DNA of 27,828 nt from Anaerolineales bacterium UBA2200 (GTDB lineage Bacteria; Chloroflexota; Anaerolineae; UBA2200): assembly GCA_002327925.1 (NCBI GenBank), contig DCVA01000018.1, positions 1 to 27,828 of the forward strand, given 5' to 3'. Positions 18,036-25,575 of this stretch are shown here, piece after piece; within the stretch, counting starts at the first letter, position 1; each line of letters opens with the position of its first letter. The notes beneath the pieces were generated by a model. The model was not told the DNA's origin, searched no databases, and saw only the letters and a list, made by a program, of their open reading frames with translations. Made by a program: the position numbers and the translations under genes.

Positions 18036-18682
18036 CTGCGGACACGGCCGGCGATCCGAGTACGCCCACGCAACAGCCCGAGTCCATCTCGCACCCGATT
18101 CTCGTGGTCGTCGAGGGCAAGGAGGAAGTCGCGCTCTTCGACGCACTGGCCAAGCACATGGGGCTCTCCGACATCCAGCCAACGGACACCGGGGGCAAAG
18201 TAGGATTGGCTGCGAAGCTAGAGTTGCTGAGACGGGGCTCAGGGTTTGAGCGGGTGAGGGCGATTGGAGTGGTGCAAGATGCCGACAGAGACCACCAGGG
18301 CAGGTTCAAGAGCGTGTGCGGGGCCCTGCGCAGGGCGCGGCTCCCCGTGCCAACTTGCGAACTTGAGCCTGTTGGAGAACACCCGCGAGTGGTTGTGCTA
18401 ATTGTCCCAGGCGAGGGGCGCCCCGGAGCGCTCGAGGACATCTGTCTTGAAGCCGTACAGAACGAGCCGGCGATGGCCTGCGTGGAGAGCTTCTTTCAGT
18501 GTCTGAAGGGTGCCGGCGTCCCCGCGCCGCGCGAATTGTCGAAGGCCAAGACCCGTGTCTTCCTGGCGTCAAGGCCAAAACCAGACCTGGCGCTCGGCGT
18601 GGCGTGTGCAGAAGGCTATTGGCCGCTCAAGGGGAAGGCTTTCGACGACCTGCGCAAGCTTCTGTCCCTGCTGTGCGCCTAG
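18032..18682 (+). CDS. TOPRIM-fold protein (DUF3226/DUF4435-like), partner of the AAA ATPase
   Basis: The product is 216 aa. The N-terminal strand ends in the TOPRIM glutamate motif VVEGKEE (26-32, Glu28). The second acidic motif is VVQDADRD (80-87, Asp83 and Asp85). A later PGALEDICLEAV resembles the G.LED segment of DUF3226 proteins. These acidic residues bind metal in OLD-family nucleases and related effectors, so nuclease activity is plausible. The ATG overlaps the ATPase stop by 4 nt (ATGA), implying a coupled two-protein complex. It ends 26 nt before the convergent IIG gene. The ATPase plus small TOPRIM arrangement resembles PARIS (AriA/AriB) and split OLD pairs; whether it is one of these cannot be decided by eye. 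Confidence 0.72.
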   Translation: MTADTAGDPSTPTQQPESISHPILVVVEGKEEVALFDALAKHMGLSDIQPTDTGGKVGLAAKLELLRRGSGFERVRAIGVVQDADRDHQGRFKSVCGALRRARLPVPTCELEPVGEHPRVVVLIVPGEGRPGALEDICLEAVQNEPAMACVESFFQCLKGAGVPAPRELSKAKTRVFLASRPKPDLALGVACAEGYWPLKGKAFDDLRKLLSLLCA

Positions 18683-18708
18683 ACTGCCCTGGAGTGGCAC
18701 TCATCGCG

Positions 18709-21700
18709 CTAGCTCTGCCCCTCGACGATTGCGATCTCTTCCTCGGTCAGCCCGTACAGCTCATCGACCAGCGCATCGATCTCCCTGTCCGTGGCGGTGA
18801 TCTGGCGGGTGTACAGCTCGCGGTCGGCTTCGGTGCGGGCGGCGGCCAGGTGCTTGTGCAGCTCGAGCATAAGGTTGACCAGCTCGACCATGCGGGCGTG
18901 GCGGGCGGCGTCGGCCGGGTCGGAGAAGTCGATGGCGCGGATTGGCAATTGCTCAATGTATTGCTTGTTCGCCGCATAGTAGCCGCCGTGAAACCTGCTG
19001 GCAAGGCGCCTGAACTGGAAGTCCAGCAGCGTGGAGTTAAGGAGACCACACAAGTAAATTAACCCCATTGGCGAGTCTGTGACGAGGCCGTACCCGCCGG
19101 TGGTGACGTTGATGAAGTACAGATCCTCGGAGAGATCAAGGTACGCCGAAAGCCGGCTGACCATGTAAGGTACCATCAGCTTGCTGCGCTCCCAGGCGCC
19201 GAGGTTCTGTGTTCTGCCGAATCTGTACCATCGAGCATCCTTGAAACTGCCATGCTCACGATCCTGCAGCAGGCCCTTGTTGGCGCTCAAGTACGCCCAG
19301 GCGAGCGGGTACCGCTCACGCAGCTCGGTGGCTGAGATCAGCTCGGCCGTTCCCTCCGCAATGTGGTATGGAAAGAGCACATAAGCAGATGCGACGGCAT
19401 GGTATCGGCCGATATCTCCGCTGCGAACCACGGGGCGCAAAATGGAGGACTCGAGCTCTACCCAGCGGCCAAGCTCCTTCGACAGTACCTCGGTGACGGC
19501 GGTCCTGGCGCTCGGGCGGCTTTCCTTGAAGAGCATGACTGTGTCAGCGCTCGTTATGGGCCCCTGGTAGATGCGAGCCGCCACGGTTCCCAGCTTGACC
19601 GGCATGGCAGCCAAGCGACCGAACAGGGAGCCTTCCAAGCCCACGGCGAAATTCCAGTCTTCTCCCGTCATGCTCTTTGCGGGAACGTGACCACTTGTCG
19701 CCGCGCCCGACGCCTGCCACTCCGACAAGTCGATGACCTTCCGAACGTCGACCTGCTTTGCCCCTGCCTTGTCCAGAAACATCAGGCAGGTGTAGGTGGT
19801 AGCTCCCGAAAAGACCTGTTGGTCCCCAAAGTGCACCACGTGCGAGAGGTGCTTTCCTTTGGCGATCAGCTCGCGCAGCGGCCTTCCGTACTGGGCGTTG
19901 AAGAACTTGTGCGGCAGGATGAAGCCAAGCCGCCCGTGCGGATTGAGCAGACTCAGTCCCTTCTCGACAAACACGACATAGATGTCATAGTTGCCCTTGC
20001 TGGCCGCGACATAGTGCTGCTTGTACAGCTCGACCTCGAGGGGCGCCCACTCCTTCATCGTCTGGATACGAATGTAGGGCGGGTTGCCGATCACGACGTC
20101 AAACCCGCCCGCCTTCATCACCTCGGCGAACTCCTTTCGCCAGTCAAAGGCATTGACCCTACGCTCCTCCTTGTCATCGTAGAACAAGCTTCGGGGCACC
20201 TGGTCCGGCCCAATGAGCGAGTTGCCACATTTGATGTTCTTGCCCAAATCCGGCAGGGCGCGCTCCTGGAACAGCTTGAGCTGTTGTCCCAGCGTCTGCT
20301 CGTTCTCCCCCTCCAGCACCTTGAGCAGGAGGTTCAGCTTGGTCACCTCCACCGCCTGGCGGTCGATGTCCACGCCGTAGATGTTGTTCAGCAGGATGCG
20401 TTTCTTTTCGGCAGTGGTCAGGCGCCACTCGTCCTTCGACAACCGGCGCACGGGCGGCTTCTTGGCGGCAGCCCACTTTTCCAGATCGTGCCGCGTGTAC
20501 CACTCGAGATGGTAATCCAGCAGGTGCTGGTAGGCGCCGAGCAGGAATGACCCCGAGCCGCAGGCCGGGTCGAGTACGCGCAGTTTGCTGATCTGCTCGG
20601 GGGTCTGGTCCTTGATTTGCCCGCCCACGGTGTGCTCGACGATGTAATCGACGATGTAGGTGGGGGTGTAGTAGACGCCGCCGGCCTTTTTGACCTCGGG
20701 CTTTTCCTCGACCACGGCCCTGTGCGCCGGGGTGAGGCGGATGACCTTGCCCAGGAACTGCTCGTACACCTGGCCGAGGATGTCCACGGGTATTACGTCG
20801 AACATGTACTTGGAGGCGGGGTAGTACAGGGCCGAGATGATCTCCTTCAGCGGCTTGTCGTCGACATTCAGGTCGCGCGAAACAGAGTCCTTGCTCAAGT
20901 CAAACAACCCCGAATTGTACCTGTCATTCGCACGGCCAATCAGGGTCTTGACCTGTTCGTAGATGTCAGGTTGGCCAAGCAACTGCTCGAGTTGGCGCTG
21001 AGGCTCGCAGCGGCGGTCCTCCGCCACTCGCAGGAACAGGATTCGATCGATCGTCGCCTGCACGGCGTGGTTCATTTCGCTGACTGACAGGGTCGGGTTG
21101 CGCAGGGCGAGGCTGCGGGCCAGCATATCGCGCCACTCCTCGATGTCCTTCAGGATTGACTGGTCGACCGTGAAGGTGCCGCGATGCTTTGCCGCTTGTT
21201 GGGCAAAGCGGTCCAGCGAACCATTTTCAACCGACCACTTGGAGAAGGTCTGCCAGAGCAGCGACCAGGGTTCGTCTTCGACGTACTGGTCGAAGGTTAG
21301 CAGGTGCCGCCGTGCGAAATCGGCGCTGTCGGCTAGGCCGGGCGGACGCGTGCAATCATAGACGGCAAACTCTTCGAAATCGGTGAGGATGGAAAGGGGG
21401 AGCCTCAGGTTCCAGGCATAGGCGCGCACCTGGAGAGCCGGACCGGTTCCTGCAGTGATGTGAACGGCTGGCTTTTTCGCCTCGACCAGGAATTTGCGCT
21501 TGCCATCGATGCGAAAGCTATAGTCGGGCGCTCTGACGGTGTCGGAGTCACGCACGGACTCCTCGCGAACCACGTCCTTCAGCAGCTGCGAGGCGCCCGA
21601 CCGATTGTGCACGTCCCAGCCGAGGGCCTCGAAGAAGGGGTCGATGTACTCGACGCGGACCTCGGTCTCATGGTACCCCGAGGAGCGGTAGCTATCGAGG

Positions 21701-21765
21701 TGGCTCCGGAAGCGCTCGACCAGGTTGGCGACGTCGCTCCTGGCCTTGTCCATTGGCTCTGTCAT
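18709..21765 (-). CDS. type IIG-like restriction enzyme/N6-adenine methyltransferase fusion
   Basis: The product is 1018 aa and combines nuclease, methyltransferase and recognition in one chain. The N-terminal nuclease signature is Pro80-Asp81 with Glu95-x-Lys97 (APDYSF, FLVEAKK). The methyltransferase has motif I LDPACGSGSF (Asp399 to Gly405) and motif IV NPPY (561-564, in VVIGNPPYI), the gamma-class order. Residues about 640-1000 form a TaqI-like specificity region ending in FHGGYYAANKQYIEQLPI. All key residues are present, so it looks active. No separate S or R subunit is nearby. Start ATG 21765 lacks a clear ribosome binding site; MDKARS 12 nt on is an alternative. It is not PglX of BREX, because no brx or pgl genes surround it. 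Confidence 0.88.
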   Translation of the reverse strand: MTEPMDKARSDVANLVERFRSHLDSYRSSGYHETEVRVEYIDPFFEALGWDVHNRSGASQLLKDVVREESVRDSDTVRAPDYSFRIDGKRKFLVEAKKPAVHITAGTGPALQVRAYAWNLRLPLSILTDFEEFAVYDCTRPPGLADSADFARRHLLTFDQYVEDEPWSLLWQTFSKWSVENGSLDRFAQQAAKHRGTFTVDQSILKDIEEWRDMLARSLALRNPTLSVSEMNHAVQATIDRILFLRVAEDRRCEPQRQLEQLLGQPDIYEQVKTLIGRANDRYNSGLFDLSKDSVSRDLNVDDKPLKEIISALYYPASKYMFDVIPVDILGQVYEQFLGKVIRLTPAHRAVVEEKPEVKKAGGVYYTPTYIVDYIVEHTVGGQIKDQTPEQISKLRVLDPACGSGSFLLGAYQHLLDYHLEWYTRHDLEKWAAAKKPPVRRLSKDEWRLTTAEKKRILLNNIYGVDIDRQAVEVTKLNLLLKVLEGENEQTLGQQLKLFQERALPDLGKNIKCGNSLIGPDQVPRSLFYDDKEERRVNAFDWRKEFAEVMKAGGFDVVIGNPPYIRIQTMKEWAPLEVELYKQHYVAASKGNYDIYVVFVEKGLSLLNPHGRLGFILPHKFFNAQYGRPLRELIAKGKHLSHVVHFGDQQVFSGATTYTCLMFLDKAGAKQVDVRKVIDLSEWQASGAATSGHVPAKSMTGEDWNFAVGLEGSLFGRLAAMPVKLGTVAARIYQGPITSADTVMLFKESRPSARTAVTEVLSKELGRWVELESSILRPVVRSGDIGRYHAVASAYVLFPYHIAEGTAELISATELRERYPLAWAYLSANKGLLQDREHGSFKDARWYRFGRTQNLGAWERSKLMVPYMVSRLSAYLDLSEDLYFINVTTGGYGLVTDSPMGLIYLCGLLNSTLLDFQFRRLASRFHGGYYAANKQYIEQLPIRAIDFSDPADAARHARMVELVNLMLELHKHLAAARTEADRELYTRQITATDREIDALVDELYGLTEEEIAIVEGQS

Positions 21766-21794
21766 TACGGCCCCCGCGCGCGGTGATAACGCCC

Positions 21795-21824
21795 AGTGTA
21801 GCGCAGGGCGGGCAAGAGGCCAAA
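21795..21824 (-). promoter_or_regulatory. weak candidate promoter of the type IIG gene
   Basis: On the minus strand TTTGGC (21824-21819), an 18-nt spacer and TACACT (21800-21795) give a poor -35 with a reasonable -10, about 30 nt before the ATG. Restriction genes are often weakly expressed, but this is only a candidate. Confidence 0.3.
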
Positions 21825-21835
21825 CCGCGCCAGCA

Positions 21836-21865
21836 GAGCTCGATCAGCCCCCGACCCTCCAGACC
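21836..21865 (-). pseudogene. orphan fragment of a marR-like winged-HTH gene
   Basis: These 30 nt match 13759-13788 in the intact marR gene at 26 positions by hand alignment, on the same strand. Translated on the minus strand the fragment reads LLGLEGRGLIEL, against LLRGLEEQGLIER in MarR. No start, stop or flanking MarR sequence remains. It lies upstream of and divergent from the right NHL copy, as marR does for the left copy. It is short, so chance or unrelated homology remains possible. Confidence 0.5.
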
Positions 21866-21893
21866 CAGCAATTGCGAACGGAATGGAGGCTTC

Positions 21894-21922
21894 TTGACAC
21901 CTGCCCTCCGACGGGCCATAAT
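21894..21922 (+). promoter_or_regulatory. promoter of the intact NHL gene (leaderless arrangement)
   Basis: TTGACA (21894-21899), a 17-nt spacer and CATAAT (21917-21922). The ATG begins at 21932, 10 nt after the -10, so transcription would start almost at the start codon. No ribosome binding site could lie in the transcript. It is a duplicate of the element at 14169-14197. Confidence 0.7.
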
Positions 21923-22642
21923 GGCGGCACTATGGACGAAACCGCACTCACTTCCACTCTGGACCGCACCATCACCCTCACCGCCCTCTCGATGGACGAG
22001 GCGCGGGAGCAGGCCAGGGCCATGCTCGCCCCAATGCAGGTAATCGTCGCTGAGGCGCTGCTGCAGGCGGGGGAGACCGACCTGCTGCAGGGTCAGGGCG
22101 TCACGGCCCGGCTGGCCATCCTCCAGGCGATGCAGCAGGCCCCTGTGGGCAGCCGCGTGGTCAGCGCCCGCGAGCTGGACCCGGCTGTGCCGCGCACCGA
22201 GTTTGTCCTGGCGCATGGCGAGGAGCAGGCGCGGCTGCAGGCAAGGCGTGGGCTCAAGCGCGGGGAGGTTCTCGTTGAGCTGGAGCTGACCGCCGCGGCG
22301 GAAAAGGGCAAGCTGGGGGTGGGGCGCAAGCCAGCTCAGTACCAGGCCTCCATCGTGCGGCAGGCGCGGGTGGAGGTGCAGTACCTGGCGCCTTCGCTCT
22401 ACTCCTTCACGCTGGGCCCGAAGCGGGTCTACAACCTGGTGCGCTTCTGGGGCGGCCACGGGCAGAGGGTGGAAGAGTTCTATGCACCTGCCGGCATTGC
22501 TCTGGATCAGGCCGGAAGGGTCTATGTGACGGACAACGGGCTGTACATGAGCAAGAGCGGCACGCTCAAGCAGCCCTACTCCCGCGTGGTCAAGTTCGAC
22601 GCCAACGGGCGCTGGCTGGCCATGTGGGGCGAGCGCGGCGAG
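21894..22642 (+). repeat. direct repeat, right copy (promoter plus 5' half of NHL gene)
   Basis: Partner of 14169-14584. It matches through 22036, holds 333 bases absent from the left copy (22037-22369), matches again over 22370-22642, then the copies diverge. Homology on the left begins about at the -35 element. Confidence 0.85.
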
Positions 22643-23308
22643 GGCGAAGGGCAGATGCTCGAGGCGCAGGGCATCCAGGTGGGCCCGGACGGCCATGTGT
22701 GGGTGGCGGACGGCGCAGGGGCGAAGGTGGTCGAGTTCGATCCGCGCATGCGCCCTGTGAGGTGGTGGGGCGGCCGGGGAGAGGGCGAAGGTCTGTTCTC
22801 CGGCGGCGCCCTGCACCTGGCCCTGGCGCCTGACGGCAGCATTTACGTGTCGGACCGGCTGGCGCACAGGGTATCGCGCTTTGACCGCTCGGGGGCTTAC
22901 CTGCTGGGCTGGGGCGGCAACGGCAGCGACCCGGGCCAGTTCGAGCGGCCCGAGGGAGTGGCCGTGGACTCGGCCGGCAACGTCTACGTGGCCGACGGGG
23001 GAAACGACCGCATCGGCAAGTTCACCGCCGAGGGCGCCTTCCTCACGCAGTGGGGCGGACGGGGCGTGGCGGATGGCTCCCTGGCCGTGCCGCGCGGCCT
23101 CGCCATCGACCGGGCCGACTGCCTGTATGTGACCTCGGCGGGCATCGCGGTCCAGAAATTCAGCACAGAGGGCGAGTTCCTGGCCAGATGGGCCACCTAC
23201 CAGCCAAAGAACCAGCCGCTGAGCAATCCCGTGGACGTGGCCGTGGGCGGTGCCGGACGGGTGTACCTGCTCGAGGCCAGCCGCAAGCTTGTCGAGGTGT
23301 ACGAGTAG
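21932..23308 (+). CDS. NHL-repeat beta-propeller protein, intact copy
   Basis: The product is 458 aa, without a signal peptide or membrane helix, so probably cytoplasmic. Residues about 1-150 are an unfamiliar, partly helical domain (EAREQARAML, ARLAILQAMQQAP); residues 36-146 are missing from the left copy. From about 165 to the end there are at least five NHL-type blades, each with G.A.D..G.VYV.D and a following WGG or WGERG turn (for example GVAVDSAGNVYVADGGNDRI). NHL propellers bind protein, RNA or other ligands; nothing here names a partner. The ATG at 21932 is chosen because the promoter ends 10 nt before it and because the duplicated copy starts identically; the frame is open further upstream but runs through the promoter. 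Confidence 0.85.
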   Translation: MDETALTSTLDRTITLTALSMDEAREQARAMLAPMQVIVAEALLQAGETDLLQGQGVTARLAILQAMQQAPVGSRVVSARELDPAVPRTEFVLAHGEEQARLQARRGLKRGEVLVELELTAAAEKGKLGVGRKPAQYQASIVRQARVEVQYLAPSLYSFTLGPKRVYNLVRFWGGHGQRVEEFYAPAGIALDQAGRVYVTDNGLYMSKSGTLKQPYSRVVKFDANGRWLAMWGERGEGEGQMLEAQGIQVGPDGHVWVADGAGAKVVEFDPRMRPVRWWGGRGEGEGLFSGGALHLALAPDGSIYVSDRLAHRVSRFDRSGAYLLGWGGNGSDPGQFERPEGVAVDSAGNVYVADGGNDRIGKFTAEGAFLTQWGGRGVADGSLAVPRGLAIDRADCLYVTSAGIAVQKFSTEGEFLARWATYQPKNQPLSNPVDVAVGGAGRVYLLEASRKLVEVYE

Positions 23309-23409
23309 GCCCTTCATTCGCCGCTGCGTGAGGTGGCGGGTCACTTCTCTTCATCCGGGCCCTGCTCCTGAGCCGGCGGCGACAGACCACTTCCCCGAAC
23401 AAACCCCTG

Positions 23410-23437
23410 TTAACTTAAGCCGTAATCCGCGTATGAT
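23410..23437 (+). promoter_or_regulatory. candidate promoter of the SPFH gene
   Basis: TTAACT (23410-23415), a 16-nt spacer and TATGAT (23432-23437). The -10 is good and the -35 moderate. It lies in the 178-nt gap after the NHL gene, about 50 nt before the SPFH ATG. Confidence 0.45.
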
Positions 23438-23486
23438 CACCCGGCCCATCTGCCGCCAAGGCATTGGGCGAGAGGAAGGTCCAACC

Positions 23487-25466
23487 ATGTGGCAGTTCGT
23501 TTTGGCCGTGTTTGTTACGATGGTACTGCTTTTGTTCCTGTTCCTGACGGTGCGCTTCATCCCCAACAACCGGGTCGGCGTGGTCGAGAAACGCTTTAGC
23601 GCCAAGGGCTCTGTCAAGTCGGGCTTGATCGCGCTGAACGGCGAGGCGGGCTTTCAGCCCGAGGTGCTGCGCGGCGGCATCCACCTGCTGATGCCGATTC
23701 AGTACCGCGTGCACACGGTGCGGCTCATCACCATCCCGCAGGGCAAGATCGGATACGTCTTTGCCCGCGACGGCGTGCCGCTCGATGGCGGCCAGGTTCT
23801 GGGCCGCCTGACCGAATCGAACAACTTTCAGGACGTCCGCGCGTTTCTCAAGAACGATGGCCAGCGCGGGCCGCAGCGCCAGATCCTGCGCGAAGGCACC
23901 TACGCCATCAACCTGGCTCAGTTCGTGGTGATTACCCAGGATTCTGTGCAGTACCTCCGGCTCAGCAGCGACGAGACGGCCACGTTCCAGCGCATGGCGG
24001 ACATCATCACAGAGCGGCAGGGCTTTCAGCCCGTGGTGATCAAGGGCGCGGACGACAATGTGGGCATCGTGACGGTGCACGACGGGCCGAGTCTGCCGCA
24101 GGGTACGATCATCGCGCCGACAGTGGGCGACGATCCGGGCAGGCCCGACGTGTTCCACAACGGCTTTCAGACGCCGGAGAGTTTCCTGCGCGCAGGCGGC
24201 AGGCGCGGCCGGCAGCTTCAGGTGCTGGTCGAGGGTACCTACTACATCAACCGGCTGTTCGCCACGGTCGAGGTGATCCCCAAGACGGTGATCGACGTCG
24301 GCTGGGTGGGGGTGGTGGTTTCCTACACCGGCGAAACGGGCACCGACCTGAGCGGCGAGGACTATAAGCACGGCGAGCTGGTGCAGCAGGGCCAGCGCGG
24401 CGTCTGGAGCATTCCGCTCATGCCCGGCAAGTATGCCTTCAACACCTATGCGGGCAAGGTCATCGCCATCCCGACCACCAACTTTATCCTCAAGTGGGTC
24501 GCCAGTGAAGTAGGGGTGCACCACTTTGACGAGGACCTGTCCGAGATCCAGCTCATCACCAAGGACGCCTTCGAGCCGTTGCTGCCTCTCTCGGTGGTCG
24601 TGCACATCGACTATCGCAAGGCCCCTCTGGTGATCCAGCGCTTTGGCGAGATCAAGCGGCTGGTGGACCAGACCCTGGACCCGATGGTGGCGGCGTACTT
24701 TAAGAACAGCGCCCAGACGCGCACGCTGATCCAGCTTATCCAGCAGCGCAGCGAGATCCAGAGCCGGGCCAGCGAGGAGATGAAGGAAAAGTTCGCCCAC
24801 TACAACCTGGAGCTCGAGGAGGTGCTGATCGGCACGCCGCTCTCCAGGGCGGGCGACCATAACATCGACCTCATTCTGCAGCAGTTGCGCGACAGGCAGA
24901 TCGCCGAGGAACAGGTCGAGACCTACGGCCGCCAGGAAAAGGCCTCGTTCAAGGAGCGCGAGCTGCGCGAAGTGGAAGCACGCGCGCGCCAGCAGCAGCT
25001 CCTGACCGAGTCGGAGGTCAGCATCAGCATCCAGGCCAACCAGGGCAAGGCCGAATACCAGCGCTCGCTGCAGCAGGCGGCGCAGATCCGTGCTCTGGCC
25101 GACGCGGAGGCGGAAAAGATAGCCCGCATCGGCATCGCCCAGGCCATGGCCATCGAAGAGCAGGTTCGCGCCTACGGTGGGCCACGCTACCAGGTGGTGC
25201 AGCAGGTAATGAACCGCTTCTCGGAGGCGGTGGAAAAGAGCAAGATCGAAGTCGTGCCGCGCGTGGTGGTGTCGGGCGGCGGCAAGGACGGCGGCCAGGC
25301 CATGGCCGGGGGCAACGCGCTCGAGTCGCTGCTCACCGTGCTGCTGGCCGAGAAGATGGCCGAGCCGGCCAGCGCCGGCACGTCGCCCAGGTCACCCGAG
25401 ACCGAGTCCCTGCGCGAGCAGATTCGCCAGGGGCTGAAGGCAAAGCAAGAGGGCGACAAGGCCTAG
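23487..25466 (+). CDS. SPFH/Band 7 (flotillin-like) membrane protein
   Basis: The product is 659 aa. Residues 1-23 are a single membrane anchor (MWQFVLAVFVTMVLLLFLFL) followed by the exposed body. Residues about 50-330 hold several similar beta modules of the form RG.Q.Q.L.EGTY.IN, then V..I (near 52-80, 127-150, 240-265, 304-328). A Band 7 region follows, with HYNLELEEVLIGTPL, and a long charged coiled coil (about 470-565, rich in Glu, Gln, Arg and Ala) that would drive oligomerisation. A Gly-rich tail ends the chain. SPFH proteins form ring-like membrane scaffolds that organise microdomains or proteases. The ATG has AGGAAGG 7-8 nt upstream; the frame is open from 23250 without a better start. 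It is monocistronic, with a terminator after it. Confidence 0.85.
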   Translation: MWQFVLAVFVTMVLLLFLFLTVRFIPNNRVGVVEKRFSAKGSVKSGLIALNGEAGFQPEVLRGGIHLLMPIQYRVHTVRLITIPQGKIGYVFARDGVPLDGGQVLGRLTESNNFQDVRAFLKNDGQRGPQRQILREGTYAINLAQFVVITQDSVQYLRLSSDETATFQRMADIITERQGFQPVVIKGADDNVGIVTVHDGPSLPQGTIIAPTVGDDPGRPDVFHNGFQTPESFLRAGGRRGRQLQVLVEGTYYINRLFATVEVIPKTVIDVGWVGVVVSYTGETGTDLSGEDYKHGELVQQGQRGVWSIPLMPGKYAFNTYAGKVIAIPTTNFILKWVASEVGVHHFDEDLSEIQLITKDAFEPLLPLSVVVHIDYRKAPLVIQRFGEIKRLVDQTLDPMVAAYFKNSAQTRTLIQLIQQRSEIQSRASEEMKEKFAHYNLELEEVLIGTPLSRAGDHNIDLILQQLRDRQIAEEQVETYGRQEKASFKERELREVEARARQQQLLTESEVSISIQANQGKAEYQRSLQQAAQIRALADAEAEKIARIGIAQAMAIEEQVRAYGGPRYQVVQQVMNRFSEAVEKSKIEVVPRVVVSGGGKDGGQAMAGGNALESLLTVLLAEKMAEPASAGTSPRSPETESLREQIRQGLKAKQEGDKA

Positions 25467-25495
25467 GCCGCCCTCCCACAGTTCACCGAACGTGT

Positions 25496-25530
25496 ACCCG
25501 GCGCGGTCAACAGAGTGACCGCGCCGGGTT
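25496..25530. terminator. terminator between the convergent SPFH and TetR genes
   Basis: A perfect 14-bp stem pairs ACCCGGCGCGGTCA (25496-25509) with 25516-25529 around the loop ACAGAG. The T-run after it is short (TTCCTC), so it is a strong hairpin with a weak tail. It lies 30 nt after the SPFH stop and 46 nt beyond the TetR stop, so it may serve both strands. Confidence 0.75.
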
Positions 25531-25575
25531 CCTCATCCCGGCAAACGGCCGTCCGTTCCGCCTGCAGCGTCGCCG

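Noticed and set aside
19363..20550. Plus-strand open frame of 395 codons inside the type IIG gene
   Set aside because: The opposite strand holds the intact methyltransferase motifs; the frame has no recognisable domain.
18709..21765. PglX of a BREX system or HsdM of a type I system
   Set aside because: No pglZ, brxC, hsdS or hsdR genes are near, and the protein has its own N-terminal PD...ExK nuclease motif, which fits a type IIG-like enzyme.
21692..23344. Minus-strand open frame of 550 codons opposite the NHL gene
   Set aside because: It is a shadow of the NHL coding frame, with repetitive Ala/His/Val composition. Only the short MarR-like stretch at its end outside the NHL gene was kept as a remnant.
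23415..24860. Minus-strand open frame of 481 codons opposite the SPFH gene
   Set aside because: Composition is typical of an antisense shadow, and the plus strand encodes a clear SPFH protein with a ribosome binding site.
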